From Bacteroidales bacterium (lineage in GTDB: Bacteria; Bacteroidota; Bacteroidia; Bacteroidales; UBA932), in assembly GCA_017458265.1 (NCBI GenBank), contig JAFTFV010000027.1, positions 1-51,455 of the forward strand: a stretch of DNA of 51,455 nt, read 5' to 3'. The notes beneath the pieces were generated by a model. The model was not told where the DNA came from. It saw only the letters and a list, made by a program, of their open reading frames with translations, and made no database searches. A program made the position numbers and the translations under genes. Positions 35,744 to 45,003 of this stretch are shown piece after piece. Position 1 is the stretch's first letter. Every line of letters begins with the position of its first letter.

Positions 35744-38407
35744 TTAATTGTTTTTAAGTTGCTTGAGCTTTGCTTCAAGAGATTCTATCTTGGAGAGCGA
35801 ATCGGCCTCCTTCTTGCGCTCGTTTTCGATGACCGCGGCCGGTGCATTGGCAACGAAACGCTCGTTGGAGAGCTTTGAACGCACTCCCTGAAGGAACTTC
35901 TTCTGGTATTCGAGGTCCTTTTCTGCCTTGGCAATCTCCTCTTCCACATTGACGCCGGCCGCATCCAGGACAACGAACATTTCGGTGGTCCTTACCATGA
36001 AACCGACACCCGTTGTAGAGGTGAATTCAGGAACGGGCTCAATGTCTGCGTTAGCAATTTTTCCGACGATGTTGCAGAATGGCAGTGATGCTGCTTTGAC
36101 CTGCAGCTTGAGCTGGACCTTGGGGCCGATGTTGCGCTGGTTGCGCACTCCCCTCACGCCGTTCACCGTCTCTGCGGCGAAGGCGAAATCGTCAAGGGTC
36201 TTTGCGCTGAACTCTCCTGCCTTGGGAGAAGGTGCATACATGATGGTCTCTCCGTCCTTCCTGGGGACGATGTCCTGCCAGAGTTCCTCCGTGATGAAAG
36301 GCATCACCGGATGGATGAGTTTGAGAAGAGCCTCGAAGAAGTCAAGGGTAGCATCGTAAGTGGCCTTGTCCATGGGAAGGGCCTTTCCGTCCACGAATGC
36401 CGGCTTGATGGCCTCAAGATACCAGGAGCAATAGTCGTCCCAGAAGAGCTTGTAAATGGTCATGAGCGCATCTGAGATGCGGAATTTGCTGTAATGGTCC
36501 TCTACGAGTGCGACTGTTGCCGAGAGCTTTGCAGTGAACCAGTCCACGGCTTCCCTGGCGGCAGGAGTCTGGACGGCGTCCTCTGCCACTGTGAAGCCCT
36601 TTACGAGACGGTAGCTGTTCCAGATCTTGTTGCAGAACGCTGCGCCCTGCTTGATCTGGGCCTCGTCATAGAAGATGTCGTTTCCGGCGCTGGAGCAAAG
36701 CAGCATGCCGATACGCACGGCATCCGCACCGTAAGTGTCGATTAGATCAAGGGGATTCGGGGAATTTCCGAGAGTCTTTGACATCTTGCGGCCGATCTTG
36801 TCACGCACGATGCCGGTGAAATACACGTTGGAGAAAGGCTCACGGCCCATGAACTCCTCACCTGCCATGATCATTCTGGCAACCCAGAAGAAGATGATGT
36901 CCGGTCCGGTTACGAGGTCAGAGGTGGGATAATAGTACTGGAGGTCCTTGTTGGGAGTATGGTCAGGATGGCCTGGCATCTGAGGGTCAAAGACCGAGAT
37001 GGGCCATAGCCAGGAACTGAACCAGGTATCCAGTACGTCTTCATCCTGACGAAGGTCTTCTGCCTTGATTGAAGGATTCTTGGCCTGTGCTTCCTTAAGT
37101 GCTTCTTCAGCTGAAGGAGCCACTACGAAGCTGCCGTCGGGAAGGTAGTATGCAGGGATGCGCTGGCCCCACCAGAGCTGGCGGGAGATACACCAGTCGC
37201 GTGCATTTTCCATCCAGTGGCGGTATGTGTTGACGTATTTCTCAGGGATGAACTTGGTGCGGCCGCTTTCCACGGTTTCAAGAGCCATGGATGCAAGCTT
37301 GTCCATCTTGAGGAACCACTGTGCGCTGAGCTTGGGCTCGATGACGGCATCGGTGCGCTCCGAATAGCCAACAGGGCTGATATACTCCTCTACCTTGAGA
37401 AGGTTGCCGGATTCCTCCAGCATCTTGGTAATCTTCTTGCGGGCCACAAAACGGTCTTCTCCCACGAGAATCTGGGCTTTTTCGTTGAGCTTGCCGTGGT
37501 CGTCGATGATTTCAAGGACCGGAAGATTGTGGCGCAGGCCGATCTCATAGTCATGCACGTCATGTGCAGGGGTGACCTTGAGGCAGCCGGTTCCGAAGTC
37601 CATCTCCACGTAATCGTCCTCAATCACGGGGATTTCCCTGTTGATGAGAGGGATGAGGACCTTCTTTCCGTGAAGGTGGAAATGGCGCTCGTCCTTGGGG
37701 TTCACGCAGATGGCGGCATCGGCCATGATGGTTTCCGGACGGGTGGTGGCGATGACGAGGTAATCGTCAGTGGGATTGCCGTTTCCGTCGGAAATGTAGT
37801 ACTTCAGGTGATAGAAGTGGCTCTTGGTGTCACGGTGGATGACCTCGTCGTCAGAAACGGCGGTGAGGGCCTCCGGATCCCAGTTTACCATGCGCACACC
37901 CTTGTAAATCCATCCTTTCCTGTAGAAATACACGAAGGTGTTGATAACAGCCTCAGAGAGGGCCGGTTCCATGGTGAAGCGGGTGCGGTCCCAGTCGCAG
38001 GAGCAGCCAAGGCGGCGCAGCTGCTGAAGGATGATGCCGCCGTGCTCTTCCTTCCACTCCCAGGCATGACGCAGGAACTCTTCCCTGCCGATGTCTTCCT
38101 TGGAGATGCCCTGAGCCTTGAGTTTGGCTACGACCTTGCTTTCCGTAGCGATGGATGCATGGTCTGTACCGGGGACCCAGCAGGCGTTCTTGCCGTCCAT
38201 GCGGGCCTTGCGGATGAGGACATCGTTAAGGGTGTTGTTGAGCACGTGGCCCATGTGCAGGATACCCGTCACGTTGGGCGGGGGTATAACTATGGTATAA
38301 GGTTCCTTCTCGTTGGGTTCACTGTGGAAGAACTTGTTTTTGAGCCAGTAGGCATACCACTTGTCCTCCACGCTCTGTGCGCTGTATTTTGCTGCCAGTT
38401 CTGTCAT
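35744..38407 (-). CDS. valS: Valyl-tRNA synthetase
   Basis: Class I aminoacyl-tRNA synthetase charging tRNA-Val. The 887-residue protein carries the HIGH-type motif PPPNVTGILHMGH (42-54), a CP1 editing domain (about 190-340, with TTRPETIMAD), the KMSKS-type loop GRKMSKTLGN, an anticodon-binding helical domain, and a C-terminal coiled-coil arm (about 820-887). This is the usual size. Its promoter diverges from that of the DUF3467 gene. Six further minus-strand genes follow with small gaps or overlaps, so valS probably heads a long transcript. Confidence 0.97.
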   Translation of the reverse strand: MTELAAKYSAQSVEDKWYAYWLKNKFFHSEPNEKEPYTIVIPPPNVTGILHMGHVLNNTLNDVLIRKARMDGKNACWVPGTDHASIATESKVVAKLKAQGISKEDIGREEFLRHAWEWKEEHGGIILQQLRRLGCSCDWDRTRFTMEPALSEAVINTFVYFYRKGWIYKGVRMVNWDPEALTAVSDDEVIHRDTKSHFYHLKYYISDGNGNPTDDYLVIATTRPETIMADAAICVNPKDERHFHLHGKKVLIPLINREIPVIEDDYVEMDFGTGCLKVTPAHDVHDYEIGLRHNLPVLEIIDDHGKLNEKAQILVGEDRFVARKKITKMLEESGNLLKVEEYISPVGYSERTDAVIEPKLSAQWFLKMDKLASMALETVESGRTKFIPEKYVNTYRHWMENARDWCISRQLWWGQRIPAYYLPDGSFVVAPSAEEALKEAQAKNPSIKAEDLRQDEDVLDTWFSSWLWPISVFDPQMPGHPDHTPNKDLQYYYPTSDLVTGPDIIFFWVARMIMAGEEFMGREPFSNVYFTGIVRDKIGRKMSKTLGNSPNPLDLIDTYGADAVRIGMLLCSSAGNDIFYDEAQIKQGAAFCNKIWNSYRLVKGFTVAEDAVQTPAAREAVDWFTAKLSATVALVEDHYSKFRISDALMTIYKLFWDDYCSWYLEAIKPAFVDGKALPMDKATYDATLDFFEALLKLIHPVMPFITEELWQDIVPRKDGETIMYAPSPKAGEFSAKTLDDFAFAAETVNGVRGVRNQRNIGPKVQLKLQVKAASLPFCNIVGKIANADIEPVPEFTSTTGVGFMVRTTEMFVVLDAAGVNVEEEIAKAEKDLEYQKKFLQGVRSKLSNERFVANAPAAVIENERKKEADSLSKIESLEAKLKQLKNN

Positions 38408-38432
38408 AATCTATATTCCATCATTAATCTTA

Positions 38433-38440
38433 CAAATTTA
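38433..38440 (-). promoter_or_regulatory. valS -7 box (TAAATTTG)
   Basis: Minus-strand exact -7 consensus, 25 nt upstream of the valS ATG at 38407. It is only 12 bp from the divergent DUF3467 box. Confidence 0.55.
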
Positions 38441-38452
38441 CTTAATTTTTGT

Positions 38453-38460
38453 TAATTTTG
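38453..38460 (+). promoter_or_regulatory. -7 box of DUF3467-kdsC-maf operon (TAATTTTG)
   Basis: Exact -7 consensus ending 18 nt before ATG 38479. An in-frame TTG at 38449 just upstream of the box is not a plausible start. Confidence 0.55.
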
Positions 38461-38478
38461 TGGAAATTATTTGACACT

Positions 38479-38820
38479 ATGGACAACAATCAACCCAAAG
38501 GGCAGCAGATAAGCCTTGAACTCAAGCCGGAAGTGGCCAAGGGACAGTATTCCAACCTCGCAATCATCTCCCACTCACGCAGCGAGTTCATCATCGATTT
38601 CGCCACCACCCTCCCCGGTCTTGCAAAGCCTGAAATCGGCAGCCGCATCATCATGACTCCGGAACATGCAAAACGCCTCATGAACGCACTCTTTGACAAT
38701 ATTTCAAAGTACGAGGCCCAGTTCGGCATCATTGACCTGAGCGGCAACAAGAACGGCCCACAGGGCGGCGGAACCTTCAATCTTGGCGACTTCGGCCCCA
38801 TGGGAGGCAGCAAGTCATGA
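38479..38820 (+). CDS. DUF3467 family protein
   Basis: A 113-residue cytoplasmic protein of the DUF3467 family, small and widespread in Bacteroidota with no known function. It is recognised from ISLELKPEVAKGQYSNLAII, the core HSRSEFIIDFATTLPG, and RIIMTPEHAKRLMNALFDNI. The C-terminal 20 residues are Gly-rich (GGGTFNLGDFGPMGG). ATG 38479 follows the -7 box. It overlaps kdsC by 4 bp (ATGA), so the three genes DUF3467, kdsC and maf form one coupled operon. Confidence 0.88.
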   Translation: MDNNQPKGQQISLELKPEVAKGQYSNLAIISHSRSEFIIDFATTLPGLAKPEIGSRIIMTPEHAKRLMNALFDNISKYEAQFGIIDLSGNKNGPQGGGTFNLGDFGPMGGSKS

Positions 38821-39338
38821 ACCTTCTCGGAATCAAGGCATTCGCATTTGACATCGACGGCGTAGCAACTGACGGAGGAGTCTTCTGCAATTCCGACGGT
38901 GACCTCCTCAGGACCTACGATGCCAAGGACGGCTTTGCCATCCGCATGGCCGTCATGAACGGTTATCCCGTTGCAGTCATCACCGGCGGCAGTTCGGAGA
39001 GCATCAGAAAGAGGATGGTCACAAGCGGCGTAAAGCCGGAAGACGTCTTCCTTCACTGCCGCAACAAAATTGAGCAGTTCACAGAATTCTGCAGCCGTTA
39101 CGGCCTCAGGCCGGAGGAAGTCATGTACTTCGGAGATGACGTTCCAGATGTAGAGTGCATCATGGCGGCCGGCTGCGGGGTATCCCCTGCCGACGCCGTC
39201 CCGGAGGCCATCGAAGCCGCAGACTGGGTAACTGAGCACAAGGGCGGCCGCGGCTGCCTCAGGGAGGCCATTGAAGGCACCCTGCGCGCCCAGGGCAAGT
39301 GGGTTTTCGATCCGGCGGCATATAAGAAGAAGTTCTGA
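38817..39338 (+). CDS. kdsC: 3-deoxy-D-manno-octulosonate 8-phosphate phosphatase (KdsC-like HAD)
   Basis: HAD-superfamily phosphatase, 173 residues without a cap domain, the size of tetrameric KdsC. Motif I FAFDIDGVATDGG (nucleophile Asp13 by position), motif II VITGGSS, a conserved Lys region, and motif IV YFGDDVPD are present. KdsC removes phosphate from Kdo 8-phosphate to give Kdo for the lipid A inner core. YrbI/CMP-acylneuraminate-linked relatives look similar, but nothing nearby suggests sialic acid. It shares ATGA with DUF3467 and TGATG with maf. Confidence 0.87.
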   Translation: MNLLGIKAFAFDIDGVATDGGVFCNSDGDLLRTYDAKDGFAIRMAVMNGYPVAVITGGSSESIRKRMVTSGVKPEDVFLHCRNKIEQFTEFCSRYGLRPEEVMYFGDDVPDVECIMAAGCGVSPADAVPEAIEAADWVTEHKGGRGCLREAIEGTLRAQGKWVFDPAAYKKKF

Positions 39339-39916
39339 TGGACCTCAAATCGGCACATATCATCCTTGCGAGCGGCTCCCCCAGGCGAAGGGAGCTGCTC
39401 AAGGGTCTGGACCTTGACTTTGAGGTGGATACGGGTAACAGTTTCGTGGAGAAGTATGACCCTTCCACCCCATTTGACGAGGTTCCGCTTCTAATGAGCG
39501 AGGGTAAATCGGCCGGATTTCACAGGGCGCTGCAGCCGGGAGAGGTCCTCATCACTGCCGACACCATGGTCATCCTTCCCGGAAAGGAGATTCTGGGAAA
39601 GCCCAGGGACAGGGAGGATGCAGTAAGGATGCTCCGGGACCTTTCCGGACGGGAGCATCACGTGGTCACGGCCGTAACCATCCGTGACATCAGTCACAAG
39701 AAGAGCCTCACAGCCACTACAAAAGTGTGGTTCAAGGAGCTCTCGGACGAAGAAATCACCTATTACGTAGATACTTACAAGCCCTTTGACAAGGCCGGCG
39801 CATACGCCATCCAGGAATGGATAGGCCATATAGGAATAACCCGCATCGAAGGCTCATACTTCAATGTTGTCGGATTCCCGGTCCAGAGGGTATATGAGGC
39901 GCTCAAAAGATTCTAA
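39338..39916 (+). CDS. maf: Maf-family nucleoside triphosphate pyrophosphatase
   Basis: Hydrolyses non-canonical or methylated nucleoside triphosphates (dTTP/UTP or m5UTP type) to the monophosphate. The 192-residue protein has the Maf signature LASGSPRRRELL (10-21), ITADTMV (about 71-77), GKPRDREDAVRML and FDKAGAYAIQEWIG. The last motif, with Gln, fits the YhdE-type dTTPase/UTPase subgroup. Its ATG overlaps the kdsC stop by one base. Its TAA interlocks with the stop of the convergent thrE-like gene (CTAA). Confidence 0.95.
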   Translation: MDLKSAHIILASGSPRRRELLKGLDLDFEVDTGNSFVEKYDPSTPFDEVPLLMSEGKSAGFHRALQPGEVLITADTMVILPGKEILGKPRDREDAVRMLRDLSGREHHVVTAVTIRDISHKKSLTATTKVWFKELSDEEITYYVDTYKPFDKAGAYAIQEWIGHIGITRIEGSYFNVVGFPVQRVYEALKRF

Positions 39917-41187
39917 TGCGCCAGTTTCCTGTGCCGTGAGAACAGCCTGTGTGGCAGTTCCATTGCCAGAATGATTCCAAGCACGATTGCAATCGCAACC
40001 TTGAGGGCCATGAAACCGCTGGCCATGGACATTGCGAACTCACTGGCCGTGAGATAGTATGAGAACCAGAAGATTCCGGCTCCCGGAACCAGCGTGAAAA
40101 TGCCGCAGATAATGAAAACCTGGGCCGGGCAGCGCATGGGAACCGCAGCGTAGCGGGACAGGATGCTCACTACAAATGCGGCAAAAGCTGCCGACACCGG
40201 GGCCGACAGGCTTACATACCTCACACCAAGGAGATACACCATCCAGCCGGCAATTCCGATGATACCGGCAGTAATATACTGCTCCTTGTCCACGCCATAC
40301 AGAATTGCGAAGCCCACGGTGCCGAAAAGCGCCGCCACAGCCTGCCAGAAGAAGCTTTCTGTCTGTGGATTGGGCTCAACTCCCGTAAGGTGTATCACTC
40401 CCCCGAAAAACGCTCCGTCAATCATGAAGGCTGCCGACACGCCCATCGCAATACAGAAGAATCCCAGCATTGCATCCGTCATTCGCGTGATGCCGGCAAG
40501 ATAATCGGAATTGGCAAGGTCCCTGACGCCGTTAGTGAACGGAACTCCGGGAATAAGGGGCATTATTGCGCCGATGATTATGTTGCTCAGGCAAGTTCCA
40601 AGCCCAAGGCGGTAGCAGACTATGGAAACGAGGGTGGCAAGAAGCGCGTTGCAGATGCCTCCGACTATCTTTGAAAGGTAGCGGGAACTTACCAGGGAGA
40701 TAAAGAGGTACAGGATGAATCCGGCAACGCAGGCGGCGGCACAGTCGGCAAAACCGCCCCCGAAGACCGCAGAGAAGGCTCCGGCGGCGAAGGTGGTTGC
40801 CAGAAGCTGCTCCCAGAAAGGTTTGGGAGCCATGGTCTCGATGGCGTTCAGGCGCCTGCGGGCTTCGGCAAGGGAGCATCGGCCAGCGGAAATGTCATAA
40901 CTGAGGCGGTTCACAGCCGTCACCTTCGCAAGGCGGACACTCCTGATGGGAATGAATGCGATGTTGGCATAGGTAGAGGCCTGGCCGCCGGACTTGGAGA
41001 CTTTCTCGTTGCGTCCGCTGGTGAAAATGCCGTTGGAGAGGATGAAGAAATGGCCGCTGCTCACACCGTAGTGGGTGGAAATGCGAGTCATGATGTCCTC
41101 TACGCGGGATATTTCGGCCCCGTTCTCAAGCAGGATGTGTCCGGCCTGGGAGGCTACTTCCAGGACCTCTGAGAAATCATTTTCCAT
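39913..41187 (-). CDS. Threonine/serine exporter, ThrE family (fused DUF1212-DUF3815)
   Basis: A 424-residue inner-membrane protein. The N-terminal ThrE domain has the soluble hallmark GAEISRVEDIMTRISTHYG (23-41) and SGRNEKVSKSGGQASTYANI, followed by helices with IVCYRLGLGTCLSNIIIGAI and MPLIPGVPFTNGVRDLANSD. The second half holds a further helix set including LVPGAGIFWF. About ten transmembrane segments are expected. Characterised members (Corynebacterium ThrE) export threonine and serine. It overlaps the large mscS gene by 11 bp and lies in the same run as serB, which fits a role in serine balance. Confidence 0.87.
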   Translation of the reverse strand: MENDFSEVLEVASQAGHILLENGAEISRVEDIMTRISTHYGVSSGHFFILSNGIFTSGRNEKVSKSGGQASTYANIAFIPIRSVRLAKVTAVNRLSYDISAGRCSLAEARRRLNAIETMAPKPFWEQLLATTFAAGAFSAVFGGGFADCAAACVAGFILYLFISLVSSRYLSKIVGGICNALLATLVSIVCYRLGLGTCLSNIIIGAIMPLIPGVPFTNGVRDLANSDYLAGITRMTDAMLGFFCIAMGVSAAFMIDGAFFGGVIHLTGVEPNPQTESFFWQAVAALFGTVGFAILYGVDKEQYITAGIIGIAGWMVYLLGVRYVSLSAPVSAAFAAFVVSILSRYAAVPMRCPAQVFIICGIFTLVPGAGIFWFSYYLTASEFAMSMASGFMALKVAIAIVLGIILAMELPHRLFSRHRKLAH

Positions 41188-43777
41188 CGGCAGGCAGTTC
41201 CTTGATGTAGATGTCGTTCTGGGGGAACGGGATTTCTATGCCGTTCGCTGCGAAGGCGTTGTAGATGGCTTCCTTCGCCTGGGCGGCAAAGGTGTAGTGG
41301 GCGTCCACGGTGGCAAACAGCACCACCTGGATGTCAACGCTGCTGTCTCCGAAGTTCTTAAGGCGCACGTTGATGCCCTTCTTGCCGTCCACTATGTCGC
41401 GGCCGTACTTGTCCTTGCCAAGAAGCGGCTGAAGGGCCTCCAGGATAACTGTACGGGCCTTTTCCACATCCGTTCCGTACTTGACGCCAACGGTGAAGTT
41501 GATCATCTCGTAGTGGTGGTTGCGGGTAAGGTTCTTGAAGTTCTGGTTGAAGAGGGCTGTGTTAGTGAATGCAATCACGGAGCCGTCCTCTGCGGCCACC
41601 TGGGTGCTCTGGTAAGAGAGGCTCTGGACAACGCCGCGGATGCCGTCGCATTCGATTGTGTCCCCCACCCTCACGCGGCCGCTCATGAGCTGAACTCCGT
41701 AGAAGAAGTTGTTAAGGACATCCTTCATAGCGAAACCGATACCCGTAGCAAGGCCCGTTGTTATGATAGTGAGGGCCGATGTAGGTATCTTCAGCATCAC
41801 GAACACTATAATGACGTAGATGCCCCAGCACACCAGGGTTATGATGTTGTTGGCAAGGTTGAAGTTGATGTCGGACTCCTTGAAGACCGTTCCCTCGCTC
41901 ATTTTTTCTATGGTAGCCCTTGTGAGGTTGACGCGGTAGAAAGCCTTGATTGCATATACGACGTAACGGAATATGAAGAACAGGCTGAGTACCATTATGA
42001 GCTTGAACAGGGACAGGTGAACCACGCCTTCTACATTGATGAGGGGATTCATGAAGAAGTCTCCCGCAACCGTGGAAAGGTTGAACACGTTGCAGGCAAG
42101 GTTGATAGCTATCGGAATAGACCACAGGGCAAGCAGAGGGATGACCACCATGTTCATGAGGTCATGGAACCAGGTTATCTCGATGAATGCACCCTTTCCT
42201 GAGGAGAGAGGCATCCTGGGATTGCGCTTGCGATAATTGACCTGGTGCTGTTTGATGTGGCTTTCGTAATTGCGGTCCATGATATTGGACACGGCCATCA
42301 CCGTCTGCACAAGCGACAGCTGGAAGAACCACCAGATAAGGATGATGACAGACATCATCACAAGGCCGTACCAGGATATTGCGGTAGATACTGCCATGAC
42401 TCCGAAGGATATCCAGAGCATTATCCTGTCGCTCCTTGGCACCTTGTCCAGGAACTTGTAATTGAACCAGAACTGCCAGGCCGTAAACAAGAGTACAATC
42501 AGCGGGAAGAATACGTTCAGGGCGCTGTTGGGGACGAATATAGTCCTCAGGAACACCACTATGAAGCCAAGGGTAAGCGTGGGCAGGTATGCCTTGAGGG
42601 CGGGATATGTCTGCTGCTCATTCAGGCGGATGAGCATTGAAGTGAAAATCGCCGCAAGCAGCCACGCATACTCTCCCATCATTCTGGAGGCAAGGTTGAT
42701 AAAGGTATCGGGGCCCTTGCTGTATGAGTTGAACAGGATGATGACGGAGAAGATGATGACGCCCGTAAGAGCTATGAGTATTCCCTTGTGTTCCTGGAAA
42801 TACTGCATCTGGAAGAACTTCACGCGCTTTACAAGGAGTTTCACGATGAAGGTTCCCAGTATCATCGCAAAGATGAGGATAACCAGCATCACAAAGGCAT
42901 ATCCGGCAACGATGGGGCCGCGCCAGGCGCTGTAGGTTCCGCGGTCGTCGACGGCTCCGGGGCTGTACTTGGCCTTCATATCTGCCACGGCACGCTGGAC
43001 ATTGCGCCCAAAGCTCTTCAGAATCACGAAATAGTTGCGCTGCCCGCGCAGGAAAACCTTGTTCTGGACTGCATGGTAACGTTCCTGGGCATAGTCGTAG
43101 GCTTCTTTGAGGAGTTTGTCGGTGTCGGCATAATCCTCGGAGTCTGCCTCGATGTGCTTGATGGACTCCATGTAGTGATTTACCATGGATTCAGCATAGA
43201 AGAGACAGCTGTCTCTGACGGCTGCGGTTTCTTCATCCATACGGAAACCTTCCTTCAGGGCGAACGAGGGCAGGTTCAGAAGGGTGTCAACCTTGAATTC
43301 AAGGCTGTCCATGACATTTCCCAGCTGCGGCACAAGAGAAGGGTCTATCTTCACCGGAGGCATGTTTCTCAGAGTCTGGGCAAGCTTGGAATAGCGGTCC
43401 AGCTCAGTGCTCATGTTCTGGATAATCTCGTCGAAGGGCATGCGGTTGGCGTCGAACTTTTCATACTGGTCCGTAACCTGGTGCAGGGCATAGGTAAGGT
43501 CGAAAGTATGGTTCTGAGGCTGGGAATACAGCATGAGGGACAGTTCGTTGGACTGCTCCACAAGGTTCACGAGACTCTGGTGCTGGGACTGGATACGGGC
43601 AGCACCGGCGGCGTTTCTGCGGACGGTGTTCTCGTAGTCTGTCTTGAGCTCGGAAAGGAGCACCAGGAGGGTCTGCTGGAGGTCTTTTTCCTTAAAAACG
43701 GCATATGCCGGCACAAGGGCCAGCATAACTGCAGAAATGCCTGCGATGAGGCGTCTGGGGAATTTGTTCAGTGTCAT
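41177..43777 (-). CDS. Large MscS-family mechanosensitive channel with periplasmic N-terminal domain
   Basis: An 866-residue membrane protein. A signal-like N-terminus (LIAGISAVMLALVPAYA) is followed by a long helical, probably periplasmic region (27-285), about eight to ten transmembrane helices (from about 290 to 680), and a C-terminal MscS core. The core has the pore helix LTIITTGLATGIGFAMKDVL, NNFFYGVQLMSGRVRVGDTI, the beta-domain DGSVIAFTNTALFNQNFKN, and a vestibule ending PFPQNDIYIKELP. Architecture recalls MscK/YbdG-type channels. It overlaps serB and the thrE-like gene, so it is cotranscribed with both. Confidence 0.87.
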   Translation of the reverse strand: MTLNKFPRRLIAGISAVMLALVPAYAVFKEKDLQQTLLVLLSELKTDYENTVRRNAAGAARIQSQHQSLVNLVEQSNELSLMLYSQPQNHTFDLTYALHQVTDQYEKFDANRMPFDEIIQNMSTELDRYSKLAQTLRNMPPVKIDPSLVPQLGNVMDSLEFKVDTLLNLPSFALKEGFRMDEETAAVRDSCLFYAESMVNHYMESIKHIEADSEDYADTDKLLKEAYDYAQERYHAVQNKVFLRGQRNYFVILKSFGRNVQRAVADMKAKYSPGAVDDRGTYSAWRGPIVAGYAFVMLVILIFAMILGTFIVKLLVKRVKFFQMQYFQEHKGILIALTGVIIFSVIILFNSYSKGPDTFINLASRMMGEYAWLLAAIFTSMLIRLNEQQTYPALKAYLPTLTLGFIVVFLRTIFVPNSALNVFFPLIVLLFTAWQFWFNYKFLDKVPRSDRIMLWISFGVMAVSTAISWYGLVMMSVIILIWWFFQLSLVQTVMAVSNIMDRNYESHIKQHQVNYRKRNPRMPLSSGKGAFIEITWFHDLMNMVVIPLLALWSIPIAINLACNVFNLSTVAGDFFMNPLINVEGVVHLSLFKLIMVLSLFFIFRYVVYAIKAFYRVNLTRATIEKMSEGTVFKESDINFNLANNIITLVCWGIYVIIVFVMLKIPTSALTIITTGLATGIGFAMKDVLNNFFYGVQLMSGRVRVGDTIECDGIRGVVQSLSYQSTQVAAEDGSVIAFTNTALFNQNFKNLTRNHHYEMINFTVGVKYGTDVEKARTVILEALQPLLGKDKYGRDIVDGKKGINVRLKNFGDSSVDIQVVLFATVDAHYTFAAQAKEAIYNAFAANGIEIPFPQNDIYIKELPADGK

Positions 43778-45003
43778 AATTTACCTTGTTCGCCAAGATG
43801 GCTGTCCTTGAATCCCAGGAAGTAGAGAACGCCGTCAAGGCCTATCGTAGAGAGGCTTTGGCTGGCGCTGGCCTTCACCCTGGGCTTTGCGTGGAAGGCT
43901 ATGCCAAGACCGGCTTCATTGATCATGGGAAGGTCATTGGCACCGTCTCCTACGGCAATGGTCTGGGCTATGTTAACTTTTTCAGTCTGGGCTATGAGCC
44001 TCAGGAGGTCTGCCTTGCGGCGGCCGTCGACGATGTCGCCTACATATCGGCCCGTGAGTTTACCGTCCTCTCCTACTTCGAGCTCGTTGGCGTAGACGTA
44101 ATCTATGCCGTAGCGGCGCTGGAGGTATTCACCGAAGAAGGTGAAGCCGCCGGAGAGGATGGCTATCTTGTATCCGCAGGTCTTGAGAACGCTCATGAGG
44201 CGGTCGGTGCCTTCGGTTATGGGGAGGTTGTCGGCAATGTCCTGCATGACGGAGATGTCGAGGCCCTTGAGGAGGGCGACTCTTTCCGTGAAGCTTTCCT
44301 TGAAGTCGATTTCACCGCGCATCGCACGTTCAGTGATGGCGGCAACCTTTTCGTAGACGCCGTGGCGGCGGGCAAGTTCGTCAATGCATTCGGCCTGGAT
44401 GAGTGTGGAATCCATATCGAAGCAGATGAGGCGGCGCATGCGGCGGTACATGTCGTCTTTCTGGAAGGAAAAGTCCATGCCAGTATCGGCAGAAAGGGCC
44501 ATCAGTTCCTTCTGGAAGGCGGCTTTGTCGGAGAGGGTGCCGCGGATGGAGAACTCCACGCAGGCGCGGACGTTCTTTTCCGGATGCATGATGCTCATTC
44601 GGCCGGTGAGGCGCTTGATGGCGTCGATGTTAAGGTCGTGCCGGGCGATGATTTCGGCGGCGGACTGGAGCTGGGCTGCAGAAAGGCTCCTGCCGATGAC
44701 GGTGAGGATGTAGCGGTTCTTGCCCTGACGGCCGGCCCAGGCCTCGTAATCGTCGTCAGAGATGGGTTCAAAGCCGATGGTGACGCCCAGTTCGGTGGTT
44801 TTGAAGAGGAGTTCCTTCATCACCTGGCCGGAGAGGTCGTCGTCAATTCTTATGAGAAGGCCCAGGGAAAGGGTGGAGTGGATATCGGCCTGGCCGATGT
44901 CCAGGATCTGGGCGTCGTACTTTGCGAGTATGGTCATTATTTCCGATGTAAGGCCGATGCGGTCCTTGCCGGAAATGCGGATAAGTATCTGTTCCTGTTT
45001 CAT
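43774..45003 (-). CDS. serB: Phosphoserine phosphatase SerB with two ACT domains
   Basis: Final step of serine synthesis, phosphoserine to serine. The 409-residue protein has two ACT-like regulatory domains (about 1-85 and 97-180) and a HAD domain with motif I CFDMDSTLIQAECIDELA (nucleophile Asp196), motif II ILSGGFTFFG, and motif IV AVGDGANDLPMI. The ACT domains suggest feedback by an amino acid, as in mycobacterial SerB2. It overlaps the CNNM-like gene upstream and the large mscS gene downstream, each by 4 bp. Pairing with a ThrE-type exporter in one operon suggests serine overflow control. Confidence 0.94.
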   Translation of the reverse strand: MKQEQILIRISGKDRIGLTSEIMTILAKYDAQILDIGQADIHSTLSLGLLIRIDDDLSGQVMKELLFKTTELGVTIGFEPISDDDYEAWAGRQGKNRYILTVIGRSLSAAQLQSAAEIIARHDLNIDAIKRLTGRMSIMHPEKNVRACVEFSIRGTLSDKAAFQKELMALSADTGMDFSFQKDDMYRRMRRLICFDMDSTLIQAECIDELARRHGVYEKVAAITERAMRGEIDFKESFTERVALLKGLDISVMQDIADNLPITEGTDRLMSVLKTCGYKIAILSGGFTFFGEYLQRRYGIDYVYANELEVGEDGKLTGRYVGDIVDGRRKADLLRLIAQTEKVNIAQTIAVGDGANDLPMINEAGLGIAFHAKPRVKASASQSLSTIGLDGVLYFLGFKDSHLGEQGKL

